Of a stretch of 64,000 bases of DNA, positions 33,280 through 41,665 are shown piece after piece. Numbering within the stretch: position 1 is the stretch's first letter; each line of letters begins with the position of its first letter. The stretch spans positions 62,001-126,000 of the forward strand of contig NZ_NQKI01000004.1 of NCBI RefSeq assembly GCF_002269125.1, in the 5' to 3' direction. The notes under the pieces are model-generated. The model had not been told where the DNA came from, searched no databases, and worked only from the letters and a program-made list of their open reading frames with translations. The stretch comes from Pseudomonas lundensis. Lineage in GTDB: Bacteria > Pseudomonadota > Gammaproteobacteria > Pseudomonadales > Pseudomonadaceae. The position numbers and the translations under genes were made by a program.

Positions 33280-34614
33280 GTGCGATCACTGTTTTGGCGC
33301 ATTCTGGCCAGCTTTTGGCTGGCGATAGCCTTGGTCGCCGGGCTGTCACTCTTGCTGGGGCACATGCTCAACCAGGACGCGTGGATTCTGAGCCGTCACC
33401 CCGGCATCTCGAATCTGGCGCAAGAATGGACCCAGCGCTATGAAACCCAGGGCGCAGACGCAGCCCAGGAATTCCTTGAGCGGCGCAAGCGCCGTTATCA
33501 CATTGATGTGCAGGTGCTCAACGAAAGCGGCGACCCTGTGGTGCGCGGCACCTTCCCACGCCGGGCGGCTGCCTGGGAGGCCCGCCAGCATCCGGGCGAA
33601 GACCCGTTGCCATGGCGCCGCCTGACCGTCGAGTACACCAGCCCGCAAACAGCCGACACGTACCTGCTGATCTACCGCATCCCGCACCCAGAACTGGACG
33701 CCTGGCACCGTCAAAGCCTGATCTGGCCACTGAGTGCGCTGGGCATAGCGCTGGTGGTGCTGACCCTCTTCAGCTTGCTGGTGACCTTGTCTATCACCCG
33801 CCCGCTCAGCCGCTTGCGCGTGGCCGTGCATGACCTGGGACAAACCACCTACCAGCAGAACAGCCTGGCGCGGCTGGCCTCGCGGCGCGACGAGTTTGGT
33901 GTCCTGGCCACCGACTTCAACCGTATGGGCGCGCGCCTGCAAAGCTTGATCAGCAGCCAGCGTCAACTGCTGCGCGACGTGTCCCACGAGTTGCGCTCAC
34001 CCTTGGCGCGTCTGCGCATCGCATTAGCGCTGGCTGAACGCGCAGGCCCCGAAGAACGCGAAAAGCTATGGCCGCGCCTGACCCGCGAATGTGACCGGCT
34101 GGAATCTTTGATCAGTGAAATTCTGGCGCTGGCCCGCGTAGACGCCGACCAGGCCAGCGCCGAGCACGTTGACCTCAACCCGTTGCTCAATAACCTGCAA
34201 AAAGACGCGGCCCTAAGCGCACCGGAGCAAAGGATTCAACTGGAGGCCGAGCCGGGGCTGAGCCTGACGGGCTGGCCCACTATGATCGAGCGTGCCGTGG
34301 ATAACCTGCTGCGCAACGCGCAGCGCTTCAACCCGTCCGGCCAGCCGATTGAATTGCGGGCGTATCGTGAAGGCGAGCACATCAACGTTAGCGTGCGCGA
34401 TCACGGCCCGGGGGTGGCGCCCGAGCACTTGGCCCAATTGGGCGAGCCGTTCTTTCGCGCGCCCGGCCAGACAGCCGCAGGCCATGGTCTTGGGCTGGCC
34501 ATCGCCCGGCGCGCTGCTGAACGGCATGGCGGAAGGCTGATCGTGACCAACCATCCCGAAGGCGGGTTCATCGCCACGCTGGAGTTGCCGTTGATACCTG
34601 ACGGCAACCTGTAA
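33280..34614 (+). CDS. cpxA: CpxA-like sensor histidine kinase
   Basis: Envelope-stress sensor of 444 aa with a GTG start preceded by GAGGA. Membrane helix 1 at about 8-28, periplasmic sensor about 30-147, helix 2 at about 148-171, HAMP at 172-224 (SITRPLSRLRVAVHDL), phospho-accepting His236 (DVSHELRSPLARLRIAL), then ATPase motifs (VDNLLRNAQRFN; VRDHGPGVAPEHL; GLGLAIARRAAERHGG). Pairs with the response regulator encoded 640 bp upstream, with the cpxP-like gene between them. Convergent to the nitroreductase gene. Confidence 0.87.
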   Translation: MRSLFWRILASFWLAIALVAGLSLLLGHMLNQDAWILSRHPGISNLAQEWTQRYETQGADAAQEFLERRKRRYHIDVQVLNESGDPVVRGTFPRRAAAWEARQHPGEDPLPWRRLTVEYTSPQTADTYLLIYRIPHPELDAWHRQSLIWPLSALGIALVVLTLFSLLVTLSITRPLSRLRVAVHDLGQTTYQQNSLARLASRRDEFGVLATDFNRMGARLQSLISSQRQLLRDVSHELRSPLARLRIALALAERAGPEEREKLWPRLTRECDRLESLISEILALARVDADQASAEHVDLNPLLNNLQKDAALSAPEQRIQLEAEPGLSLTGWPTMIERAVDNLLRNAQRFNPSGQPIELRAYREGEHINVSVRDHGPGVAPEHLAQLGEPFFRAPGQTAAGHGLGLAIARRAAERHGGRLIVTNHPEGGFIATLELPLIPDGNL

Positions 34615-34653
34615 AGCTGCCTCGCACGGCCGGTCAGCGCGGGCGGGTGGCGA

Positions 34654-35220
34654 TCAGTTGGCCGCCGACCACACCTTTACAAATTCGGCAGTATCGACCT
34701 TGGGCGCATCGCGCATTTCTTTGAGCGGTGTGCCGAGGTACAGGAACGCGATGATTTCTTCGCCTTCTTGCAACCCTAAAGCGGCCGTGACCAACGGTGC
34801 ATGGGACAACTCGCCCGTGCGCCACACAGCGCCAACGCCTTGGGCATAAGCCGCCAGTTCAATGGCGTGCGCCGCACAGCCAGCAGTAATCAACTGCTCG
34901 GTTTTGGGCACTTTGACGTGATCCTGCAAGCGCGCAATCACCACCACCACCAACGGTGCGCGCAGGGGCATGGCACGCGCCTTGTCCAACGCAGCCTCCG
35001 TCACCTCGCCACCCTGGGCCTGCACGGCCTGCGCCAGGACTTCACCCAAACGGTTGCGCGCATCGCCTTCGATGCTCAAAAACCGATATGGGCGCAATTG
35101 CCCGTGATCCGGCGCGCGCAGGGCGGCCGCAAACAGTACCTCACGTTGCTCGGCCGTGGGCGCCGGTTCAACCAGACGCGGGGCAGAAACACGATTGAGC
35201 AAAGCGTCGAGAGCCTCCAT
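34654..35220 (-). CDS. YdjA-like nitroreductase
   Basis: FMN-dependent NAD(P)H oxidoreductase of the small nitroreductase family; 188 aa. Seen: RVSAPRLVEPAPTAEQ (FMN-contacting R-S region), ALRAPDHGQLRPYRFLSIEG, and GVGAVWRTGELSHAPLV near the C-terminus. Matches E. coli YdjA in length and motifs. Natural substrate unknown. Monocistronic, convergent to cpxA. Confidence 0.9.
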   Translation of the reverse strand: MEALDALLNRVSAPRLVEPAPTAEQREVLFAAALRAPDHGQLRPYRFLSIEGDARNRLGEVLAQAVQAQGGEVTEAALDKARAMPLRAPLVVVVIARLQDHVKVPKTEQLITAGCAAHAIELAAYAQGVGAVWRTGELSHAPLVTAALGLQEGEEIIAFLYLGTPLKEMRDAPKVDTAEFVKVWSAAN

Positions 35221-35339
35221 TGGCCACCTCCTGAAGAAAATGTGCGGCTATTCTAACGGTATCTCCTCAATGTCTGGCGGTTTACATAGCCGGGCCCACA
35301 GGTAGAATGGCGCCCCTCTTTCATGCCCGAGCTGACTTC

Positions 35340-36794
35340 ATGGCGTTGCCGACTCTACGCATCATTGGTTTTGTAATCGGCATCTTCCTGATTACGTTGG
35401 CAATCAGCATGGCCGTGCCCATGCTCACCCTGGTGATTTACGACCATATGGGCGATCTGCCGTCCTTTCTGTGGGCCAGCCTGATCACCTTCATCGCCGG
35501 CCTGGCACTGGTGCTTCCGGGCCGCCCCGAGCAAGTACACCTGCGCCCCCGTGACATGTACCTGCTGACCGTGTCGAGCTGGCTCATCGTGTGCATCTTT
35601 GCTGCGCTGCCGTTTTTGCTCACCCAGCACATCAGTTACACCGACTCGTTTTTCGAAAGCATGTCCGGCATCACCGCCACCGGCTCCACTGTCTTGAGCG
35701 GGCTGGACACCATGTCCCCCGGCATCCTGATGTGGCGCTCCATGCTGCACTGGCTCGGTGGTATCGGCTTTATCGGCATGGCGGTGGCGATCCTGCCGCT
35801 GCTGCGCATCGGTGGCATGCGCCTGTTCCAGACCGAATCCTCTGACCGTTCCGAAAAAGTCATGCCGCGCTCACACATGGTTGCGCGCCTTATTGTTGCG
35901 ACCTACGTCGGTATTACGATCCTCGGCAGCCTCGCATTCTGGTGGGCCGGGATGAGCGTGTTCGATTCGATCAACCATGCCATGTCAGCCATTTCCACCG
36001 GCGGGTTCTCGACCTCCGACCAGTCGCTGGCCAAATGGTCGCAACCGGCGGTGCACTGGGTGGCCATCGGCGTCATGATCATGGGCAGCATGCCCTTCAC
36101 ACTCTACGTCGCCACCCTGCGCGGCCATCGCAAAGCCTTGATCAAGGACCAGCAGGTGCAAGGCTTGCTGGGCCTGCTGCTGGTGACCTGGCTGGTACTG
36201 AGCGCATGGTTGTGGTGGACCACCGACATGCCCTGGTGGGACGCCTTCCGCCACGTTGCGCTGAACGTAACGTCAGTGGTCACCACCACCGGTTTTGCGC
36301 TGGGCGACTACAGCTTGTGGGGCAACTTCTCACTGATGCTGTTTTTCTACCTGGGCTTCATCGGCGGCTGTTCCGGCTCGACGGCGGGCGGCATCAAGAT
36401 TTTCCGCTTTCAGGTTGCGTACATCCTGCTCAAGGCCAACCTTAATCAGTTGATTCACCCGCGCGCCGTTATCAAACAGAAATACAACGGCCATCGGCTC
36501 GACGAAGAAATCGTGCGTTCGATTTTGACGTTTTCATTCTTCTTTGCCATCACTATCTGCGTGATTGCACTGGCGCTGTCGCTGCTGGGGCTGGACTGGA
36601 TGACGGCGTTGACCGGCGCGGCCAGTACGGTGTCCGGCGTGGGTCCCGGGCTGGGCGAAATCATTGGCCCGTCCGGCAACTTCGCCAGTCTGCCGGATGC
36701 GGCCAAGTGGATCCTGTCGTTGGGCATGCTGCTCGGGCGGTTGGAGATCATCACCGTGTTCGTGCTGTGCATCCCGGCATTTTGGCGGCACTGA
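35340..36794 (+). CDS. trkH: TrkH potassium uptake channel subunit
   Basis: Potassium-translocating membrane subunit that works with TrkA. ATG at 35340 (MALPTLRIIGFVIGIFLITL) gives 484 aa, as in E. coli (483). The SKT fold shows four filter-like loops: SGITATGSTVLSGLDT, SAISTGGFSTSDQSL, VVTTTGFALGDYSLWG and STVSGVGPGLGEIIGPSGN. The AraC-type gene follows within 12 bp. No trkA is nearby; it is unlinked in Pseudomonas. Confidence 0.95.
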   Translation: MALPTLRIIGFVIGIFLITLAISMAVPMLTLVIYDHMGDLPSFLWASLITFIAGLALVLPGRPEQVHLRPRDMYLLTVSSWLIVCIFAALPFLLTQHISYTDSFFESMSGITATGSTVLSGLDTMSPGILMWRSMLHWLGGIGFIGMAVAILPLLRIGGMRLFQTESSDRSEKVMPRSHMVARLIVATYVGITILGSLAFWWAGMSVFDSINHAMSAISTGGFSTSDQSLAKWSQPAVHWVAIGVMIMGSMPFTLYVATLRGHRKALIKDQQVQGLLGLLLVTWLVLSAWLWWTTDMPWWDAFRHVALNVTSVVTTTGFALGDYSLWGNFSLMLFFYLGFIGGCSGSTAGGIKIFRFQVAYILLKANLNQLIHPRAVIKQKYNGHRLDEEIVRSILTFSFFFAITICVIALALSLLGLDWMTALTGAASTVSGVGPGLGEIIGPSGNFASLPDAAKWILSLGMLLGRLEIITVFVLCIPAFWRH

Positions 36795-36806
36795 CCGGAG
36801 GTCTCA

Positions 36807-37559
36807 ATGGGCCACATTCTTTCCCTGCGCCACTACCATGAAGACGTGATTGCTCACGTTCATGAACATGCGCAAATGGTGATCAATGTGTCCGGCGCCC
36901 TTGATTTTGAAGTCGAGGGTCGTGCCAGCCTGTTGCGCCAGCAACACGTCATGGTGATCCCTGCCGGTGCCCACCATGCCTGCGACAGCCCACAGGGCAG
37001 TCGATGCCTGGTGCTGGATGTGCCTGACGAGCAATGGCTCGACGACACGCTGGGTACCCACGCCGAGGCCAGTCGACGCTTGCTGGGCACCGCAGCCCAA
37101 CACACCCTCGACCCGCGTCAAGAGCAACTGGTGCAGTGGCTCGCCGCAAGCCCGGTAGCAGACCCGTTGATCGCCCGGCAAGGGGCGATCCTGTTGCTCG
37201 CCAGTTTGAACGCCTCCAGCCCTGCCCCGGGTAAACGCCTGCCTTTTGCCACGCTCGATGCCTACATCGATCAGAACGCTGCTTACCCGCTGCAAGTGGC
37301 CGATCTGGCACGTGTTGCAGGTCTGTCCTGCGCCCGTTTACACAGCCGCTTTCTTAGCGAGTGCGGGCAAACGCCTATGGACTACGCTCGCCAGCGCCGT
37401 TTGCGTCACGCGTTGTACCTGCTGCGCCAGACCTCGCTGGCAGTGGGTGAGGTGGCCAGCCGCGTCGGCTACAACTCACAAAGTGCTTTTGCCGCGGCCA
37501 TGCTGCGCGAGTTCGGCGCGTCCCCTCGCGCATTGCGCCGCGAGTCTGGCGACAATTAA
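36807..37559 (+). CDS. AraC-family transcriptional regulator
   Basis: 250 aa: N-terminal cupin (HVHEHAQMVINVSGALDFEV, VIPAGAHHACDSP) and two C-terminal helix-turn-helix motifs (VADLARVAGLSCARLHSRFL; VGEVASRVGYNSQSAFAAAM then LREFGASPRALRR). Small-molecule ligand unknown. It stands 77 bp before a DMT exporter gene on the same strand, a common regulator-efflux pairing, and 12 bp after trkH, so read-through from trkH is possible. Confidence 0.9.
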   Translation: MGHILSLRHYHEDVIAHVHEHAQMVINVSGALDFEVEGRASLLRQQHVMVIPAGAHHACDSPQGSRCLVLDVPDEQWLDDTLGTHAEASRRLLGTAAQHTLDPRQEQLVQWLAASPVADPLIARQGAILLLASLNASSPAPGKRLPFATLDAYIDQNAAYPLQVADLARVAGLSCARLHSRFLSECGQTPMDYARQRRLRHALYLLRQTSLAVGEVASRVGYNSQSAFAAAMLREFGASPRALRRESGDN

Positions 37560-37636
37560 GCCCTGTTTCGCGACAGACAACGGCTCGCCCGACACCCTAG
37601 ACTGCACGCCAAGCCTGAAACGACTTAAGGATTGTA

Positions 37637-38527
37637 ATGACTCCGCGTACCGCCTTGGGCGCCTTGCATATCGGCGCGTTGATGTTTGGCCTCACCGGCG
37701 TGTTCGGCAAACTTGCGGCGGCGTCGGCCAGTGTGATTGTGTTGGGCCGCGCCGGTTTCGCCGTCATCGCCCTCGCCTGCTTCGCCAGCCTTTCCCGGCA
37801 ATCGCGCTGGCACCCGATTACGTTAAAAGACGCACGCAACCTGCTGCTCAGCGGATTGCTGCTGGCCGCGCACTGGGTGAGTTTTTTTATCGCGGTCAAG
37901 GTCGCCGGGGTCGCCATTGCCACCTTGGGCTTTGCCAGCTTCCCGGCGTTCACCGTGCTGCTCGAAGGGCTGATCTTTCGCGAGCGCATTCGCTTCAACG
38001 AAATCGTGCTGGTGGTACTGGTCAGCGTCGGGCTGATTCTGGTCACCCCCAGTTTTGACCTGGCGAGTCAGGCCACGGAAGGGCTGCTGTGGGCCATCGC
38101 TTCAGGTCTGACGTTTTCATTGTTGTCACTCAACAACCGCGCCAATGCCGGGCGCGTCCCCGCCGTGCAAGCGGCCATGTGGCAAAACGCAGTGGTCGCT
38201 GTGTGTCTGCTGCCGTTTGGCGCGCCGCAACTGAGCACCGTACGCCCGCTCGACTGGCTGTGGATCGGCCTGCTCGGCGTGCTCTGCACCGGCGTCGCCC
38301 ATAGCCTGTTCGTGGCCAGCCTCGCGGTCATCAAGGCCCGCACGGCGGCCGTGGTGTTCGCGCTAGAGCCGGTGTATGGCATCACACTGGCGTGGCTGTT
38401 GTTCCACGAAACCCCAAGCCTGCGCATGCTGCTGGGCGGCGCGCTGATCATCATCGCGATTGTGGTTTCCAGCCGTATGGCCAGTGGACCCGTCCCGGCC
38501 AACGTGAAGCCGGACGCCGCTCACTGA
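37637..38527 (+). CDS. EamA/DMT-family transporter
   Basis: 296 aa with ten hydrophobic segments in two EamA repeats (first about 8-140, second about 150-283; SLAVIKARTAAVVFALEPVY is the usual repeat-2 motif). Inner-membrane exporter, substrate unknown. Overlaps the convergent SelW-like gene by 7 bp. The AraC-type gene upstream may control it. Confidence 0.9.
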   Translation: MTPRTALGALHIGALMFGLTGVFGKLAAASASVIVLGRAGFAVIALACFASLSRQSRWHPITLKDARNLLLSGLLLAAHWVSFFIAVKVAGVAIATLGFASFPAFTVLLEGLIFRERIRFNEIVLVVLVSVGLILVTPSFDLASQATEGLLWAIASGLTFSLLSLNNRANAGRVPAVQAAMWQNAVVAVCLLPFGAPQLSTVRPLDWLWIGLLGVLCTGVAHSLFVASLAVIKARTAAVVFALEPVYGITLAWLLFHETPSLRMLLGGALIIIAIVVSSRMASGPVPANVKPDAAH

Positions 38528-38808
38528 GCCCGGTCGTTGTGCCCCAGGTCGCGTTGCGGGTCAATCTGGTCCCGCACCCGCTGCTTGAGTACCTTGGCCT
38601 CCGGGAAGCCACCGTCGGCTTTGCGCTCCCAGATCTGCACGTCGTCACAGGTGATGCGAAAGACACCACCAGTGCCCGGCTCCAGCGCCACACGCCCAAG
38701 GTCGTCCGCGAAGGTGCTGAGCAGTTCCTGAGCCAGCCACGCCGCGCGCAGTAGCCATTGGCATTGAGTGCAATACGTGATGACGATGTGCGGCTTGTTC
38801 ATTGACAT
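38521..38808 (-). CDS. SelT/SelW/SelH-family (Rdx) selenoprotein homologue, Cys form
   Basis: 95 aa thioredoxin-like protein with the redox motif C13-T-Q-C16 (VITYCTQCQWLLRAAWLAQE) where animal relatives have Cys-x-x-Sec; here the second position is ordinary Cys, so no selenocysteine machinery is implied. VALEPGTGGVFRITCDDVQI then WERKADGGFPEAKVLKQRVR is the rest of the family signature. Role unknown. Divergent from plpD and overlapping the DMT gene end by 7 bp. Confidence 0.92.
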   Translation of the reverse strand: MSMNKPHIVITYCTQCQWLLRAAWLAQELLSTFADDLGRVALEPGTGGVFRITCDDVQIWERKADGGFPEAKVLKQRVRDQIDPQRDLGHNDRAQ

Positions 38809-38819
38809 GATGTTCGAAA

Positions 38820-38848
38820 GCTCTTGAAGAGAAAGGCGCCGCTATAAT
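38820..38848 (+). promoter_or_regulatory. Probable plpD promoter
   Basis: A perfect -10 TATAAT lies at 38843-38848, 32 bp before the plpD start. The hexamer 17 bp upstream is GCTCTT, a poor -35; TTGAAG is nearer to consensus but only 13 bp away. The -10 is convincing, the -35 is not. Confidence 0.45.
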
Positions 38849-38880
38849 AGCCGCCTTTGTCGCTTGCCCAGAGATTCAAG

Positions 38881-41064
38881 ATGCGCCGCCTGCTTTGTTG
38901 TTTACTGCTTTGCCTGTGCCCATTGGTGCTGTTTGCCGCTGAAAAAACGCAGCCGAAAATCGGGCTGGTACTCTCCGGCGGCGCTGCCCGCGGGCTGGCC
39001 CACGTGGGCGTGCTCAAGGCGCTGGAAGAGCAAGGCATCCACATTGACGCGATCGCGGGCACCAGCATGGGCGCAGTGATCGGCGGGCTGTACGCCTCGG
39101 GGTACAAAATCGACGAACTGGAAAAACTCGCACTCGGCATCGATTGGCAAGAAGCGCTGTCCGACGCGCCGGCGCGCGAAGACGTCCCGTTCCGACGTAA
39201 ACAGGATGACCGCGACTTTCTGGTCAAGCAAAAACTGAGCTTCCGTGATGATGGCAGCCTGGGCCTGCCGCTCGGCGTGATTCAGGGGCAAAACCTGTCA
39301 TTGCTGCTCGAAAGTCTGCTGGCACACAGCAGTGATGTCCGCGATTTCGACAAGCTGCCGATCCCGTTTCGCGCCGTGGCCACCGACATCGTCAATGGCG
39401 AGAAGGTGGTTTTTCGTAAAGGCCACCTCCCGCAAGTGATCCGCGCCAGCATGTCGATTCCGGCTGTGTTCGCACCGGTCGAGATCAACGGGCAGTTGCT
39501 GGTGGACGGGGGCATGGTCGACAACATCCCCGTGGATGTGGCCCGCGAAATGGGCGTCGACCTGGTGATCGTGGTCGATATCGGCACGCCATTGCGCGGC
39601 CGCAAGCAGCTCAACACAGTATTCGACATCCTGAATCAATCCATCACGCTGATGACCCGCAGCAACTCCGAAGTGCAGTTGGCCTCCTTGACGCCCGACG
39701 ACATCCTGATCCAGCCCGCACTGGCCAGTTATGGCGTGACCGACTTTGGCCGCTCGCAAGACATCATTGACGCTGGCTACCGCGCCACTCAAGTCCTCGC
39801 CACGCGCATGAGCAGGTTGCGTCAGCCGTCTGACGCACAGCTCAACGCCGCCCGTTCTCCCGAAGAGCGCACCCCGGTCATCACCGCCATCAAAATCGAA
39901 AACGACTCGAAAATCGGCGACTCGGTGATTCGCTATTACATCCGCCAACCCGTGGGCGAGCCGTTGGACTTGGGTCGCCTGCAGCGGGACATGGGCACGT
40001 TGTACGGGCTGGATTATTTCGAACAGGTGCAATACCGCGTGGTGCACAAGGGCAATGAGCGGACCCTGGTCATCAGCGCACGCGGCAAACGCAGCGGCAC
40101 CGATTACCTGCGCCTGGGGCTGAACCTGTCCGACGACATGCGAGGCGACAGCGCCTTCAACATCGGCGCCAGTTACCGGGTCAACGGCATCAACACCCTG
40201 GGCGCCGAATGGCTGACGCGGGTGCAGATCGGCGATCAGCAAGAGCTGTATAGCGAGTTCTATCAGCCACTCGATGCGGGTTCGCGGTATTTTGTCGCGC
40301 CCTACCTGCATGCACAGTCGCAGAACGTAGAAGCCATTCTCGACAATGACCCAATTGCCGAGTACCGGCTGGAGCGCTACGGTTTTGGCTTGAACTTTGG
40401 CCGTCAAATTGGCAATAGCGGTGAGATTCGTCTGGGTGTTGGTGAAGCGTGGGGTAAAGCGGACGTGAGAATTGGCGAACGCGACCTGCCGAGCACCAGC
40501 TTCAACGAAGGCTTTTATGACATTAAGTACTCATTCGACTCGCTGGATAACGTGTACTTCCCCCATGAGGGCGAAGACATTGGCTTAAGCGTGCGTCAGT
40601 TCGACCCGGCGCTTGGGTCGGACGATCGTTACCGCCAGTGGGAATTCCACCTGGACAAAGCGCTGAGCGCCGGTCCCAACACATGGATTCTGGGTGGACG
40701 CTACGGACGCACACTGGACAAGGCCGAAGTGGTGACCTCCAGCTTCCTGCTAGGCGGTGCGCGGCAACTGTCCGGGTTCCGTCAGGACGCCATCTCAGGG
40801 CAAAACATCAGCCTGATGCGCGCCGTCTACTACCGCCGCCTGACGCCGCGCTCCTACTTGCCGTTTGATTTCCCGCTGTATGCGGGTGCCTCGCTGGAGC
40901 GCGGGCGCGCCTGGAACAACGACAATGAATTCGACAGCGGTTACATCAATGCCGCCAGCGTCTTTATCGGGTTCGACACACCATTGGGCCCGCTCAACTT
41001 CAGCTATGGCTTTAATGATGATGATCAGAAGGCGTTGTATTTGAATCTGGGACAGACGTTCTGA
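38881..41064 (+). CDS. plpD: PlpD, patatin-like phospholipase type Vd autotransporter
   Basis: Secreted lipase fused to its own outer-membrane transporter. ATG at 38881 gives 727 aa, as in P. aeruginosa PlpD (728). Signal peptide 1-20; patatin domain about 25-320 with oxyanion loop GGAARG (33-38), nucleophile Ser62 in GTSMG, and dyad Asp209 in VDGGMVDN. Then a POTRA domain (about 345-425) and a C-terminal BamA/TamA-type 16-strand barrel ending in NLGQTF, a proper C-terminal Phe. Phospholipase A1 activity is known for the family. Confidence 0.97.
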   Translation: MRRLLCCLLLCLCPLVLFAAEKTQPKIGLVLSGGAARGLAHVGVLKALEEQGIHIDAIAGTSMGAVIGGLYASGYKIDELEKLALGIDWQEALSDAPAREDVPFRRKQDDRDFLVKQKLSFRDDGSLGLPLGVIQGQNLSLLLESLLAHSSDVRDFDKLPIPFRAVATDIVNGEKVVFRKGHLPQVIRASMSIPAVFAPVEINGQLLVDGGMVDNIPVDVAREMGVDLVIVVDIGTPLRGRKQLNTVFDILNQSITLMTRSNSEVQLASLTPDDILIQPALASYGVTDFGRSQDIIDAGYRATQVLATRMSRLRQPSDAQLNAARSPEERTPVITAIKIENDSKIGDSVIRYYIRQPVGEPLDLGRLQRDMGTLYGLDYFEQVQYRVVHKGNERTLVISARGKRSGTDYLRLGLNLSDDMRGDSAFNIGASYRVNGINTLGAEWLTRVQIGDQQELYSEFYQPLDAGSRYFVAPYLHAQSQNVEAILDNDPIAEYRLERYGFGLNFGRQIGNSGEIRLGVGEAWGKADVRIGERDLPSTSFNEGFYDIKYSFDSLDNVYFPHEGEDIGLSVRQFDPALGSDDRYRQWEFHLDKALSAGPNTWILGGRYGRTLDKAEVVTSSFLLGGARQLSGFRQDAISGQNISLMRAVYYRRLTPRSYLPFDFPLYAGASLERGRAWNNDNEFDSGYINAASVFIGFDTPLGPLNFSYGFNDDDQKALYLNLGQTF

Positions 41065-41072
41065 CGTCTGGA

Positions 41073-41100
41073 CTGCAAGGGCTGGCGCAGGCCCTTGCAG
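41073..41100. terminator. Hairpin between convergent plpD and marR-type genes
   Basis: CTGCAAGGGC and GCCCTTGCAG form a perfect 10-bp stem with an 8-base loop, 8 bp after plpD. No T-tract on either side. It could serve both convergent genes as a Rho-assisted or processed end. Confidence 0.5.
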
Positions 41101-41113
41101 GAAAGGAGGTTGC

Positions 41114-41548
41114 TCAATTTTTTTCGAGGTTGTCCAGGATCCGCTTGTGCACCCGCATGCAGATCTGTTGTTCTTCTTCGGTAATGCCCACAAACAACTC
41201 CTGGCGCAGGGCCGAAGCAATGGCTTCAATCTGGCCAATCAAGGGCCGAGCGGTCTCACTCAAAACGATTTTTTTTGCCCGGCGGTCTTCCATCACAGCA
41301 TGGCGCTGTACCAGGCCCTGCGCTTCCAGGCTGTCCAGCAAACGGGCAAGCGTTGGCCCTTCTACACCAACGCTTTGAGCCAGCTCGCGCTGAGTGGGCG
41401 CCCCTTCAAAACGGGCCAGATGCAACAGCACCAGCCAGCGCGCCTGCGACAACCCCAGACCCGCGAGGCGCCGATCCAGTTCGGCACGCCAACCGCGAGA
41501 CATTTGGGCCAGTTGCATACCGAAACGGTGTTGATCGGTTAAAGGCAT
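41114..41548 (-). CDS. MarR/SlyA-family regulator
   Basis: 144-aa winged-helix regulator: LDRRLAGLGLSQARWLVLLH, recognition segment TQRELAQSVGVEGPTLARLL, and the wing VMEDRRAKKIVLSETARPLI. SlyA-type proteins control virulence or stress genes, often with phenolic ligands. Monocistronic on the minus strand; an inverted repeat in its promoter region suggests autorepression. Target genes are not evident from neighbours. Confidence 0.9.
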   Translation of the reverse strand: MPLTDQHRFGMQLAQMSRGWRAELDRRLAGLGLSQARWLVLLHLARFEGAPTQRELAQSVGVEGPTLARLLDSLEAQGLVQRHAVMEDRRAKKIVLSETARPLIGQIEAIASALRQELFVGITEEEQQICMRVHKRILDNLEKN

Positions 41549-41561
41549 AAAAAACTCAATG

Positions 41562-41588
41562 ATTAGACTGAAATAGAGTGAAACTAAT
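41562..41588. promoter_or_regulatory. Inverted repeat in the marR-type promoter
   Basis: ATTAG-N17-CTAAT starts 14 bp before the regulator's start codon, in an AT-rich stretch, with internal CTGAAA and GTGAAA. The length suits a MarR dimer site, though the spacing is wide. Autoregulation is inferred. Confidence 0.35.
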
Positions 41589-41665
41589 TGTTAGGCAGCT
41601 AAGCATGGAGCCTGTTAATAGGCAAGACCCTGAAGTCACTGAAACGTTGCATATCGCTGTTTGAT

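Noticed and set aside
38521..38808. Possible selenocysteine use in the SelW-like gene
   Set aside because: The redox motif is C-T-Q-C with two ordinary Cys codons and no in-frame TGA.
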